Below are positions 7,174-16,612 of a stretch of 51,285 bases of DNA, piece after piece. The DNA comes from a virus: positions 1 through 51,285 of the IMG/VR virus record IMGVR_UViG_3300015360_000059; one strand, given 5' to 3'. Positions within the stretch are counted from its first letter, which is position 1, and every line of letters begins with the position of its first letter. Made by a program: the position numbers and the translations under genes. The notes beneath the pieces were generated by a model. The model did not search any database. It saw only the letters and a list, made by a program, of their open reading frames with translations, and was not told the DNA's origin.

Positions 7174-9168
7174 TTAAATCCAGTTTGTAATTTCCAATCT
7201 TGTAATTGACCTATTTAGAGCTACTGGGTTCTTGAAAGTAACTCGTACTTCAATTGCCATATTTGCTGCATAAGCAGTAGAAAATCCGCCTAGCGTAAAT
7301 TCAAAGAAAGGTTGAACTTGGGATTGAGTTGTAACAAAACAACCGTCACCATCATCACCTAAAAATGTCCCGCTATTATAGTCATCATTTAAACTTAACC
7401 AACCAGTACCTTCATTTCCAATATCTTGGATTCCATTACCTGGTATGTGAGTACCGACTACTCTAATTTCTACTAAAATATTCTTTGCTGCTCTATCTAC
7501 TTCAGATAGCCCGTCAATTCTCAGTATTCCATTTGACCTGGACATAGCTGCTGGATCCGTAAATCTTCTGACATATGATAGGTCTCCTGCAGACCCGCTA
7601 ATAGCCGTATAATTTGGATTGCTTGCTGGCACGGTAGAAGTAAAATTAAATTTTGGGTAGACCAAGGCTCCGTTAATTACTTGTAGTCCATTTCTTGAAT
7701 TTAAAGATAGTGTAGAGTCCCATGCATCGGCTCCTCTACCTATTCCACTAATAGAAGTCATTACAAGAGTGCCTGACGATGAGGACTCTAATCTAAAATT
7801 TTCATCTGTAAATCTTTCACTTACCGAAGTAGATTGGTTTGGTAGGGTATTTAAAAGAATTGCTGGGCTAGAGCCAAAGTTAGCACCGTTTACAGTTGTA
7901 AAGGGATCTCTTACTACAATGTTCATTTGTAGATAAGTACCTGCTGCATTTGGATTTAGTATATTTGTTCCCGTAATTTCTCTAAGCTCTGAGTATGTAA
8001 AGTCTTGATTAAAAACAAAAGGCGAAGTCGGAGGAGAAATAGAAGCTTTGCTTACTGCCGTAGAATTATAAGGTACATTATAGTTAGGAATACCGAAGTT
8101 AATAGACTGTATTGTTATAGGGTCTGCTCTATAAGTATCTGACCATATGTTATTAGACAGCATAGCTATTGTTACTTGTGGTCTATTTATTCCACTAATA
8201 GTAGCAAACCTTACTCCAGATAGGTACTTAAGTGGAGAGGAGGAGAGGGTAATAGACTGGCTAGTTATAGTTGGTGCGGCGTTTGCATCCCTAAAGAATT
8301 CCAAGTCTGGATGGGCATAGGTGTCAATACCAACTACATGTTCTAGCTCTACCCTTAAGTAACCAGAGCTACCGGCTAATAAAGTTGCTGCATTAATATT
8401 TAGACTTATGTAGCCTTCTTTTTTAGAACCTATCTGTACTAAGTCCGTAATACTTATTATTACATTAGGTAAACTAGTTTGGTCATTTAAAGTGTCGTCG
8501 GGAGATAGTGTTTCTGTATGTATTAAAGTATTGTTACCGTTGAAAAATCTTGCTGAAATAGTTCCTTGATTTAAATCAGTTATGGCCTGGCCTGGTACAA
8601 GTGCCCAGGTAATTGATGCATCTCTAGTTATATCTCTGTTACTATCAGTATCCCAAGTTCCTGTAAAAAAAGGATTGCCAAAAGTAGAAGGGGAAGCGAC
8701 TCTACCTAAGTTAAAAGTTGGGGGGTTAAGTACACCGTTAGTGTTACCATCGGTAGTACCTAAATGACTAGCAAAGGTTATAGATATAACAGTATTTAGG
8801 TATTCGTTTATAGCATCCAGCGCGTCTGCGATAGTGCCTGATGGATTTATAACTACTGGACCATCTGTAAATGAACCATCTGTAGGTAAGCCTACTGTAC
8901 CTCCTGTACCAGAAGCACAAAACGATACCCACCTATCATTACCTGGATCACTAACCTCCAAGCAACTTGTTGTAGAGTTTAGAATTAAAATGCCCCTTGG
9001 AATATCAGACAGTAAGGGTCTTTTAGAAGATTCAAAAGTATTAACTAATCCAGAGATTTCTCCACTTCTAGAAGATTGAGCGTAAGCGTATCCTCTGTCG
9101 GAAAACCTTACTTCTGTAGATTGTCTTACTCCCGTTTTCTTTACGGGCCTTGAGGGTGCATTCACCAT
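7174..9168 (-). CDS. Large virion structural protein
   Basis: The 664 residues are rich in Ser, Thr, Asn and Gly and mostly predicted beta. Around residues 60-85 there is an ILNSTTSCLEVSDPGNDRW-like strand, typical of phage fibre or structural proteins that display a small beta-sandwich motif. No enzyme signature is visible. The gene has its own sigma-70-like promoter just upstream and is separated from the major capsid gene by a strong terminator. It therefore starts a new late transcription unit, suggesting high expression. Confidence 0.6.
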   Translation of the reverse strand: MVNAPSRPVKKTGVRQSTEVRFSDRGYAYAQSSRSGEISGLVNTFESSKRPLLSDIPRGILILNSTTSCLEVSDPGNDRWVSFCASGTGGTVGLPTDGSFTDGPVVINPSGTIADALDAINEYLNTVISITFASHLGTTDGNTNGVLNPPTFNLGRVASPSTFGNPFFTGTWDTDSNRDITRDASITWALVPGQAITDLNQGTISARFFNGNNTLIHTETLSPDDTLNDQTSLPNVIISITDLVQIGSKKEGYISLNINAATLLAGSSGYLRVELEHVVGIDTYAHPDLEFFRDANAAPTITSQSITLSSSPLKYLSGVRFATISGINRPQVTIAMLSNNIWSDTYRADPITIQSINFGIPNYNVPYNSTAVSKASISPPTSPFVFNQDFTYSELREITGTNILNPNAAGTYLQMNIVVRDPFTTVNGANFGSSPAILLNTLPNQSTSVSERFTDENFRLESSSSGTLVMTSISGIGRGADAWDSTLSLNSRNGLQVINGALVYPKFNFTSTVPASNPNYTAISGSAGDLSYVRRFTDPAAMSRSNGILRIDGLSEVDRAAKNILVEIRVVGTHIPGNGIQDIGNEGTGWLSLNDDYNSGTFLGDDGDGCFVTTQSQVQPFFEFTLGGFSTAYAANMAIEVRVTFKNPVALNRSITRLEITNWI

Positions 9169-9206
9169 TAAAATTTACGCCTTTGCCTTTAGATTGTAGA
9201 TATACC

Positions 9207-9235
9207 ATAGTACATCAAGGACTGAGCGATATCAA
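9207..9235 (-). promoter_or_regulatory. Strong sigma-70-type promoter
   Basis: On the minus strand, TTGATA (9230-9235) is followed after exactly 17 nt by TACTAT (9207-9212). The spacer contains CTCAGTCCT. The predicted start lies about 30 nt upstream of the ATG at 9168. It would restart transcription after the major capsid terminator. Confidence 0.7.
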
Positions 9236-9293
9236 GCCCTGGAGACTAATGATAGGTTAATTTAAACAGATTGTAAACCAGAAATTAGGCAAT

Positions 9294-9322
9294 AAAAAAG
9301 CCCTCCGAAGAGGGCTTTTTTT
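9294..9322. terminator. Bidirectional intrinsic terminator after major capsid gene
   Basis: The arms AAAAAAGCCCTC and GAGGGCTTTTTT form a perfect 12-bp stem closed by a CGAA tetraloop, with A and T tracts on either side. It lies 21 nt past the capsid stop codon and would end the minus-strand capsid message. Confidence 0.92.
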
Positions 9323-9342
9323 AATAATTAATCAATTAACTA

Positions 9343-10419
9343 TTAAAGTGAACGATCTACGATACCCATAACAATCATTCTAGTATCAAGAACGGCCATG
9401 CCGATTTCTTCCCAACCATAGAATCCTTGTTTTTGCTCTCGGTGAAGAGCTGGGTCATCCCAGAACTCTAGCTCTGCTTTAACTGGCATAACGAGAGAAT
9501 CATTAGCTGTTAGATCAAATCCGTAGATCTGAGTCTCACCAGCAGTTGTTACTTCGCCGTTAGCGTTAACCTCATTAGCTGTAGTAGGTTCATAATCATT
9601 GAACTTACCACCAGTACCAACTCTGAACAGTCCAAATGCACTGTTATTTGAGTTAATATTGTATCGTCCTGTTGCGCCTAATTGATGAACTTTATGGAGT
9701 TTAACACCAAAGACTTCTCCTCGTCCGTTAGAAACGAAAATCTCTCTTCGAGTTGTTGGATCAACTTCTGATTCACCCCACTCTCTGATATCTGCCATGT
9801 CCTCTGGGGAACAGTAAACATCAGTTAGTGTTCTGCGACTTCTTTCCATTCGAACAATCATTTGATTGATAAGTTCTTTGGACATAAAGCCTGCAGCAGG
9901 GCCGCCAGCAATTTCTACGATTGGAGCAGGTCGTGCGCCAAGTAGTCCCTTTCCAGGGAAAGCTGAGGTAGCTGCTGGAGCTAATAGTCTCCAAGCTGAC
10001 TCTTCCTCGTAGTCTATGATTGCACGGGCAGCATTTCTCATTGCTCTTTGAGCAATATCAATACGGCCATCTCTTGCATATTTAAGAGACCAATCAAACG
10101 ATGTTCCAATATTGAAGGTTGGTACATAGACCTCTTCACCTGGAGATTCGATATGGTTCTGAGGAACTCTTCCAAGTTTTGGAAGAATAAATACTGGAGC
10201 CTCAAAATCATCTGCGATTGGGTACGAAGCCTGAGCACCTGGCTCTAGTGGTTCTACAGCAAATAACTGTCGAGCTAGAGAAGCATCACGGACTTCTTGT
10301 AAAATTGGTACAGAAATAGCTTGCGCTATTGCCTTACGAACCTCTGGATTATCAGAGGCTGTTTCTTTGAAAAGAGCCCTTAGTTGCTCTTTAAATTCAT
10401 TCATAATATTATCTTTCAT
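9343..10419 (-). CDS. Major capsid protein (HK97-like fold)
   Basis: The 358-residue protein is preceded by AAGGAGG nine bases before the ATG, the best ribosome site in the block, as expected for the most abundant virion protein. It is immediately downstream of scaffold and decoration genes and is followed by a strong terminator. The sequence has an amphipathic N-terminal helix (1-35), a PVFILPKLGRVP segment typical of N-arm/E-loop regions of HK97-like capsids, and a helical spine (about 110-150). Fold assignment rests mainly on operon position and this general pattern. There is no long cleavable N-terminal delta domain. Confidence 0.85.
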   Translation of the reverse strand: MKDNIMNEFKEQLRALFKETASDNPEVRKAIAQAISVPILQEVRDASLARQLFAVEPLEPGAQASYPIADDFEAPVFILPKLGRVPQNHIESPGEEVYVPTFNIGTSFDWSLKYARDGRIDIAQRAMRNAARAIIDYEEESAWRLLAPAATSAFPGKGLLGARPAPIVEIAGGPAAGFMSKELINQMIVRMERSRRTLTDVYCSPEDMADIREWGESEVDPTTRREIFVSNGRGEVFGVKLHKVHQLGATGRYNINSNNSAFGLFRVGTGGKFNDYEPTTANEVNANGEVTTAGETQIYGFDLTANDSLVMPVKAELEFWDDPALHREQKQGFYGWEEIGMAVLDTRMIVMGIVDRSL

Positions 10420-10437
10420 ATATTTTTGCCTCCTTCT

Positions 10438-10932
10438 TTATACTAAAAGTTTTACTCTTAGTGCTTTACCTGCAGTTGCTTCTGCTGTAGTTAGAGTGTT
10501 CTCTGCTACGGCTACAATTGCTGCAACTCCAAGTTCATCAAGAGCTACAGCGCCACCGGCTGCAACTAACTTACTGTTGTGGGTTACATCGCCAGTTCTT
10601 GCGTAAAGAGCGGCTCCAGCTGTTATTCCAGCGGGTAAGTGATAGTGTGTTGTCTCGAATTGTCCTTTACTATACACGAGTACTGAATCACCAAGTCGCG
10701 CTTGATTAGAACCAATTGCTCCTGGAAATTCGAAATTCTGTGGAAGTCCGGCTGCGTTCGCTCTTACTTGCTGGCCAAGCAAACCAAAAGGTTTGTTGCC
10801 GCTTGCTGTTACTTTAGCGACTTTTGAGTCACCGCTAAGGTATACAATAGCGCCCGCTTCTGCAGTTCCACTAAGTTCGTCGTGCCTACATAGCACATTT
10901 TGAATGTCAGGTTGTCTAGGGTTTAAAACCAT
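10438..10932 (-). CDS. Head decoration/stabilisation protein
   Basis: The 164-residue, Ala/Gly/Val-rich beta protein lies between scaffold and major capsid genes with a good AAGGAAGG ribosome site. The composition and the repeated short strands (for example AGAIVYLSGDS, GDSVLVYSKGQFE, GAALYARTGD) match phage capsid decoration proteins that sit on the outer shell. It is probably produced with the capsid protein from one message. Confidence 0.7.
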   Translation of the reverse strand: MVLNPRQPDIQNVLCRHDELSGTAEAGAIVYLSGDSKVAKVTASGNKPFGLLGQQVRANAAGLPQNFEFPGAIGSNQARLGDSVLVYSKGQFETTHYHLPAGITAGAALYARTGDVTHNSKLVAAGGAVALDELGVAAIVAVAENTLTTAEATAGKALRVKLLV

Positions 10933-10947
10933 ATTTTTATTCCTTCC

Positions 10948-11694
10948 TTAGTTATTATACTTTAACATTTTTATAAACCCCTCTGACAAAGATAATTTCT
11001 TACCTTCAGAAGCGATTTCTTTAACAGCAGACTCTGTGTCTTCCACAGTAGAAGTGTCTTTTGAAGACTTCTCTGTTTTTAATAGACCTTCGAGCATCAT
11101 ACGAATTTTATCTTTCGCAGCTTCAGGTGCTGATTCCAAAGCTTTACTGGCTTCCTCTAACTCAGTTTCGGTTTCTGCTGATTCCGAAGGCTGTGTCGCT
11201 GAAGAAGCTGGGATAACATCTGTCTGTTTAATCTGTGTAACATCAAGAAGTTCGTTGATATAATCATCGAACTCTTCTGCTGACATAGACTTAACTTTTT
11301 CAGCTTGCTTTATTTGAGCTTCCTCGGTTGACCTAAGAACTTTTAATTCCTTCAGTTTACCAAGTCGATCATTAAGCATAGCCTCTTCCTTAATTGAATT
11401 AAGGGTATTGACAGCCTCATCCCTCTCCTTGATTGCGGCTTCTAGTTTACTAGAAATCTCATCAAGTTGAGCTTTCAAAGAACTCACCTCGGCTTCGAAT
11501 TTCTCTTCTTGTGCGATTGTCTCGCCATGAAGGTCTTCGATTTCGGCAGCTTTATCTAGTATAGCTCTGTTTAGGTCCTCTAACTTCTGCTGTGTAGCAG
11601 AAAGTTCTACGAGAACTTGCTCAGAACCAATCTGTGAATTAGAGGTTGGCTGAATCTCAGGGTCTGTTTTAGTTTCCTTTTCCATATCTTTCAT
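10948..11694 (-). CDS. Capsid scaffold protein
   Basis: The 248 residues are almost entirely charged and helical, with a long coiled coil (about 25-140), an acidic Ser/Thr/Glu-rich linker (about 150-200) and a short basic C-terminus (about 225-248, ending GFIKMLKYNN) likely to contact the capsid shell. This is the usual organisation of scaffold proteins. AGGAGG lies nine bases before the first ATG, which settles the start. The position between protease and capsid genes supports the role. Confidence 0.8.
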   Translation of the reverse strand: MKDMEKETKTDPEIQPTSNSQIGSEQVLVELSATQQKLEDLNRAILDKAAEIEDLHGETIAQEEKFEAEVSSLKAQLDEISSKLEAAIKERDEAVNTLNSIKEEAMLNDRLGKLKELKVLRSTEEAQIKQAEKVKSMSAEEFDDYINELLDVTQIKQTDVIPASSATQPSESAETETELEEASKALESAPEAAKDKIRMMLEGLLKTEKSSKDTSTVEDTESAVKEIASEGKKLSLSEGFIKMLKYNN

Positions 11695-11730
11695 TTAGCT
11701 TAACCTCCTAAAATTAACGCTAACTAACTT

Positions 11731-12030
11731 TTAAAGTTTGTTATTATCTAAATAAGCTTCAAATTGCTTTAAAAAAGCTATAGTACATATTTCGAATATT
11801 TTAGCTCTTTGTATAACTTTTTTGGAACCTACTTCTATTTCTTCCTTATTAACACCTTTAACATTGTAAAAATGATTTAGTGCTGACAGGACTTGTCTCT
11901 TAGTTTCCAGGGGCAACTTTTTAACCCTTGGAAATGTATACTCTATTTTATTACTTTCTCTGTGTCGTTTAATTCTAAAATCAACAACCTGTTCCTTTAG
12001 TTCTAAAGGAAATAAATCAAATAGTTTCAT
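11731..12030 (-). CDS. Small protein with DUF6582-like module
   Basis: The 99-residue protein contains, at about 31-81, a copy of the module found twice at the C-terminus of the neighbouring prohead protease (pattern: [YF].[FI]PR...[LF]PLE.[RK].Q[VI][LI]SA...F). Its N-terminus (LFPLELKEQVV) looks like the start of a further partial copy. The stop of the protease gene is 2 nt upstream. Such modules accompany capsid proteases in many phages; they may be a scaffold-contact element. The function is inferred. Confidence 0.6.
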   Translation of the reverse strand: MKLFDLFPLELKEQVVDFRIKRHRESNKIEYTFPRVKKLPLETKRQVLSALNHFYNVKGVNKEEIEVGSKKVIQRAKIFEICTIAFLKQFEAYLDNNKL

Positions 12031-12031
12031 A

Positions 12032-14119
12032 TTAATTATGTAATAAATCTTTAAATTTTTCTTGAAACTGTGAAGAATCTATTTTAAGGCTTTTTGCGGC
12101 CCGTAAAATATTTACAAACAGTTGCTTCTTTTCGGCTTCGCTGATCTCAACCTTTATGTGGCGAAATCTGGACATTGCCGATATGATTTGTTCTCTGGAC
12201 TCTAATGGGAAAAGCTCTAACCTTGGTATGCCATAGGTAGACTTAACTTCGGATAGAGAGCCATAGTCTTTTTCAAAACCATCAGTCTTAACCTTAAGGG
12301 TTAAACTCTTAACAATAATATTATTAAACAGTTCTTTCTGTTCTGAAACTTTTAAGCTTGGTAATAATGAACCAAACATTTGCATAGTAGATATAAGCCT
12401 TTCCTTGGTGTTAATTGGATATTTTCTAGAAGAACTTAATCCAAATTCACTTGAGGCTAGTTCTTTTCTTTCATCTTTAGTTAAAGAAGCTACCTGTATT
12501 GGGAAGTCTCTGTATGGATCTTTTATTACAGTAGTCTTTTTATTAATTTTAACTAGGTTATCTGCAACCTTATCAGGTATAAATTCCGAGTCCATAATAA
12601 CTACAGAGGGTTGTTCAAAGGTATCTGATTTAGGCTTAACAGTCTTTACAGAACTCTTGGGTGCCTGCTGGCCTTCTGTTAATTTATCGGCAAGGGCTTC
12701 GTCTTGAGTCTTTGGAGAAGGCAAGTCAGTACCGGCCAGTAACTCTATGTCTTCCACTGGGACTGTACTCCTAGGGTTAAATGGAGTTTCCGTTAGTGCA
12801 TCTCCGTGCTGATTTTCATCTCTAACCATTCTAGAAAATTTATTTCTTAAACAATTCTTAGAATGTGCATCGGCACCAAGAACTGGGCAAGGTGAATTAA
12901 ATAGTTTACACCAATGGGTAGCTATAATTCTGCCTTTGTTAGAGTCATTAGGTCTTTCTCTAACATATTTTTCAAAGCTAACACAAATACCTGCGGTACT
13001 TTCGTTAGGTCCCCAGCGACTAACTAGTTCAGCTGACTCCTTAGAGCCACTAAATTGATTGATTTCTTTGACATTGCCAATATCATTGGTAATGTATGTA
13101 ATAACTTCGCTATCACTGTTTAAAGAGATATTTGATCTTGGTATGAATTTGCTCTTGGCGGCTACTACGAAGTAATCATTTTCGCCCTTACCTGAGGTAA
13201 TATCCAGAGAAGCTCTTCGAATAGCTTCTGCTGAAGCTTCGTTATAGTCTGTTGTATAAGAATCTTTAACTACTTCTGTAGCATTCTTAATAAGAAAATA
13301 CCCAGAAGATTCAATTTGAACTACTTCTGTTACGCCCTCTAAAACTTCTGTAGAGTCTGAGGCAGCTTCTAGTAAGTCCTCTCTTTCTTCAGCGTGTTTG
13401 ATGTTTTCTGCGGCGGCCTCTAAAATTAAAGACCTTTCGTTAGCTGGATTCTTAACGATTCCAACTCCACAAAACTTAACACCTCTTAAAACTCTTGAAA
13501 CTTTTGATGTGCCTAGTGCTGTTCCAGCTACTACTAACTTTAAATCTCTTATAACCTTTGGGTCTGGATTCTTATAGTTATTGGCTTGTGCCCTAGGTAT
13601 AATTAAATCTCCTACTTTGACATCGTAGTTATCGTAATAACATTCCATAGAAACTTTCCATTCACCTGCCTCTATTTCGTCAGCTAAATCTTTGAATCTG
13701 TCTCTATAAACTACGCAGATTATGCCTACATCCATAGACATTTTATCCATCTTTGATGAAACTGTTTTGTAGTCGTCGCCCGCCGAAGCAAGCTCAGTGT
13801 ACATAGCACTGTCGTCTAGTACATCGCCTTGTTGATCCATATACATACTGGAAACAATATGACCAATGATTACATCTTCTTTGTGTTCTATATCCAGCGG
13901 CTTTAAAGCAATAGTATCCCTAGCTTTCACAAGCTCAGAGCCTAGAAAAGTTGCACCATTCTTATTAGTACCTGTAGATACTAAGATAGCAGACATAAAC
14001 ATTAAATCTTTTTGTTGGTTTTCTGGAAGAGAAAGTTGAGAAGCTATTTCTTTTTTTCTAGCTGGAGAAAAATCATTTATTTTTAAGATTGCTTCTAAGA
14101 ATATTTTATTTTGTTCCAC
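12032..14119 (-). CDS. Prohead maturation protease with C-terminal repeat modules
   Basis: The N-terminal domain (about 38-225) fits a phage capsid protease of the S78/U9 type. NKNGATF at 52-58 is followed by IEHKE with candidate catalytic His79, then VSMECY with candidate Ser158. A central region (about 330-450) contains several cysteines (around a THWCKLFNSPC segment) that might bind metal. The C-terminus has two 52-residue DUF6582-like repeats (559-610 and 629-680). At 695 residues it is far longer than simple proteases, so it may also act as a scaffold. The start is GTG, overlapping the preceding TAG by one base (TAGTG) with AGAAGG upstream. Confidence 0.75.
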   Translation of the reverse strand: MEQNKIFLEAILKINDFSPARKKEIASQLSLPENQQKDLMFMSAILVSTGTNKNGATFLGSELVKARDTIALKPLDIEHKEDVIIGHIVSSMYMDQQGDVLDDSAMYTELASAGDDYKTVSSKMDKMSMDVGIICVVYRDRFKDLADEIEAGEWKVSMECYYDNYDVKVGDLIIPRAQANNYKNPDPKVIRDLKLVVAGTALGTSKVSRVLRGVKFCGVGIVKNPANERSLILEAAAENIKHAEEREDLLEAASDSTEVLEGVTEVVQIESSGYFLIKNATEVVKDSYTTDYNEASAEAIRRASLDITSGKGENDYFVVAAKSKFIPRSNISLNSDSEVITYITNDIGNVKEINQFSGSKESAELVSRWGPNESTAGICVSFEKYVRERPNDSNKGRIIATHWCKLFNSPCPVLGADAHSKNCLRNKFSRMVRDENQHGDALTETPFNPRSTVPVEDIELLAGTDLPSPKTQDEALADKLTEGQQAPKSSVKTVKPKSDTFEQPSVVIMDSEFIPDKVADNLVKINKKTTVIKDPYRDFPIQVASLTKDERKELASSEFGLSSSRKYPINTKERLISTMQMFGSLLPSLKVSEQKELFNNIIVKSLTLKVKTDGFEKDYGSLSEVKSTYGIPRLELFPLESREQIISAMSRFRHIKVEISEAEKKQLFVNILRAAKSLKIDSSQFQEKFKDLLHN

Positions 14120-14406
14120 TATAATACCTTCTTAGAAGAATCCTCTTCTGGCATTTCTATATCTGAAAATCTTTGTATAGTGTACAGTAAATTTAACTTT
14201 GTATACAATGTATCTACTTGTTCAGCAATATTCTTGGCCATTTGATTAAGCTGAGCCTGCATTTCAATAATGCCTTCCATCTCATCGTTGGACATGTACA
14301 AACATGTCTCATTCAAAGACTTAATAATTGCTGTAAGCGCAAAACTAATAGTTCTATGTTGTTTGAGTAAAGCTTCTATGCTTTGGGATACTTGTACTTC
14401 TTCCAT
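14119..14406 (-). CDS. Small coiled-coil protein between portal and protease
   Basis: The 95 residues are almost fully helical with heptad spacing and an acidic tail. GAGGA precedes the ATG. The stop overlaps the GTG start of the protease, so translation is coupled. Position suggests an assembly cofactor for portal or scaffold. No family is recognised. Confidence 0.55.
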   Translation of the reverse strand: MEEVQVSQSIEALLKQHRTISFALTAIIKSLNETCLYMSNDEMEGIIEMQAQLNQMAKNIAEQVDTLYTKLNLLYTIQRFSDIEMPEEDSSKKVL

Positions 14407-14482
14407 TGTGTGGTCCTCACTGTTGTTGGGATATTTCCTTATTTACAAAGTACAAAGTTAAACTATGGTACTTGTCCAATAA

Positions 14483-16612
14483 CTAGTCTGATTCTAGGAG
14501 GTCCTTGATAGTTAAAGGGGCCTCTAAAGTGGTCCCTAAGGTAGCCTCAACAAAATCAATTTCTGTTAAACTTTCCTCTTCCTCTGCAACTTCCTTTCTT
14601 ATTAAACTACCTACAAGGTTTTCTTGTAGGATAGGATCTAAATTTTTAATTGATGCAACCATTTCCTGTACGAACAAGCTGTCTTCTTCTGACATGGCAT
14701 TGGTTGCGCTAGGGACCTTAGTTTGGCGCTTTACTACCTTGGTCTGGTCTACAGGCTTCTTTGTAACTGCAGGTTGTCCTGCTGGTCGCCCTGCATCTGG
14801 GGCTGCTGAGGCTTGAAAAGGACTACCGGCTTGTAGAATACCTTTTTCGATCAAGCTAAATTCATCTGTCATCCTCTGGACTTCAGTTTCGTAATCGAGA
14901 TTCATTTCCCTCATAAAGGTCTGAATAGAAACTGCTTTTCTATCTAACATCCCTAACATTGAGGATCTCATAACAGCATCGCTATCTGTAGAAATTACTC
15001 CTTCCTTCCATCTAATAAATGGATAAGTAGTAAATCCTGAAGCTTTTGCAATTGTTTTATATTCGCCGTAAACCCAAAACTCAACTACTTCTCGTGCAGA
15101 TCTTAACTGACTTTGAACAGCTTTGACTGTAAGGTTTGCTGCATCACCAGTTATATTTGCGCCATCTATTAAAGCTCTAGCCATTCCTAGTGCTGCTGTA
15201 ATATCTGACTCTACGGGTTCATACTTCTCCTTACCTAGGATAGCTCCAACCTCTCCACTAGTTATCTTTTCGATGTCTAGGGTGTGGTTCCATACTACTG
15301 TAAAAGCTTTTTGGGGCGTGTTAAAGGCTTCTGCTAAATTCTCTAAAACTGTTGGGTCTGTTACAGGGTTATCTTTGTCCCCGACCGTAACTTTTAAAAT
15401 GTAGTTATAAATACCGTCTACTGTAGCAAAATCTGCTTTCTTAAGCTCGTCTTTATAATCGAACGAATCAAAAGCTCTCGAACCTTTGGGTTTAGCATAC
15501 CCTTCAAAGTCTTCTTTCCTTAGATTGAGAACATGTATTTCTCCATCTTGAAAGTAATAGTCTTGATTATCTTCAATAGCTTTTTTCAACCCACTAGGGA
15601 GAAATTTAATTACATCTTTACTTGATTTGTTTATTTTAGCATCATCATCAATAGCTTTAAGGAAGGCTTTGATTTGTTTGTACCCTGCTTTCCTGTATAT
15701 AATACCACTCTTATTAAAGAAACCTGAGGGCATAATAGTAATATTCTTAGGGTCTAACAGGGTGTATGCAATAGGCATTTGACCAGTTTTAGCTCCCATT
15801 TCAGTGCTACTATATAAATGCGAGAACTTTTCAAAGTCCATGTCTGAGCCAGTCTCTTTTCTAACCATTTCATTTAAGAAATAGGCTACGCTGGCTTTAA
15901 GTCCAGTCCTAGAACTCTTGTTAGGTTCTTTACCTGGAATAGAACTGATGCCATCCATATTAGGCTCATAGGGGCCATAGGCGGGCATAACATAACACAC
16001 ATTATACTTGTAAAGATTATGAAAAATCTTCTTAACTGTGTTGATAAAGTTTGAGTCCTTAACCCAAGAATCAAAGTATTCTTTAACTTCTAGGTTATTG
16101 ATTTCATTGTAAAATCCGGCTGCCGAGAAGTCTGATAGTAAGTCTAAGGTAGTTCCATAGATTCCAGTTCTATAATATTCCTGGTCTGACCTGGCGTAGA
16201 GCTTTATAGCTTCTACTTCTTCTGCTGGCTTGTCTCTTAGGTCTAGATAACTGTTCTTTAACTGGTCTCGGTACTTAATATCTAATCTAGCTACTTCCCT
16301 GTTAGGGTTGTTTTTTTGATCTTTGGCGTGAGCTATATCTAGCTTTTGAATTAATTGCTCATACTCTTCATTAAGTTTAACTTTTTCTAGAACAGAGCCG
16401 CTTTGTATTTTTCTTTCGCAAACTAGCTTTTTATAGTCTACTTTCTCAAACCCAAACCGTTGGTTGATTTGTTCTTGACTCATTACGGCAGTAAGTTCGA
16501 ACTTACCTGGCTCTACTTCTTTAATATCAGTAAATTCTGTACCAGAACCTTGGAGCTTAGCGTTAAGCTTTGATTTGACGCTGTTAAAGGATTTATCTTC
16601 TTTGTCTGACAT
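14483..16612 (-). CDS. Portal protein
   Basis: The 709-residue protein is encoded directly after the large terminase, with a 20-nt overlap of the two genes, and before the prohead protease. This is the standard portal position. It has a mixed alpha/beta body, a long helical region with Tyr/Trp-rich segments (about 180-215, containing YFDSWVKDSNF) and an acidic C-terminus ending in TIKDLLESD. The length fits the larger myovirus-type portals. It would form the dodecameric DNA channel at one capsid vertex and dock the terminase. Assignment is by context and size. Confidence 0.8.
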   Translation of the reverse strand: MSDKEDKSFNSVKSKLNAKLQGSGTEFTDIKEVEPGKFELTAVMSQEQINQRFGFEKVDYKKLVCERKIQSGSVLEKVKLNEEYEQLIQKLDIAHAKDQKNNPNREVARLDIKYRDQLKNSYLDLRDKPAEEVEAIKLYARSDQEYYRTGIYGTTLDLLSDFSAAGFYNEINNLEVKEYFDSWVKDSNFINTVKKIFHNLYKYNVCYVMPAYGPYEPNMDGISSIPGKEPNKSSRTGLKASVAYFLNEMVRKETGSDMDFEKFSHLYSSTEMGAKTGQMPIAYTLLDPKNITIMPSGFFNKSGIIYRKAGYKQIKAFLKAIDDDAKINKSSKDVIKFLPSGLKKAIEDNQDYYFQDGEIHVLNLRKEDFEGYAKPKGSRAFDSFDYKDELKKADFATVDGIYNYILKVTVGDKDNPVTDPTVLENLAEAFNTPQKAFTVVWNHTLDIEKITSGEVGAILGKEKYEPVESDITAALGMARALIDGANITGDAANLTVKAVQSQLRSAREVVEFWVYGEYKTIAKASGFTTYPFIRWKEGVISTDSDAVMRSSMLGMLDRKAVSIQTFMREMNLDYETEVQRMTDEFSLIEKGILQAGSPFQASAAPDAGRPAGQPAVTKKPVDQTKVVKRQTKVPSATNAMSEEDSLFVQEMVASIKNLDPILQENLVGSLIRKEVAEEEESLTEIDFVEATLGTTLEAPLTIKDLLESD

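Noticed and set aside
14505-15404. Plus-strand open frames opposite the portal gene
   Set aside because: They are overlapped by the portal gene and lack conserved features and ribosome sites.
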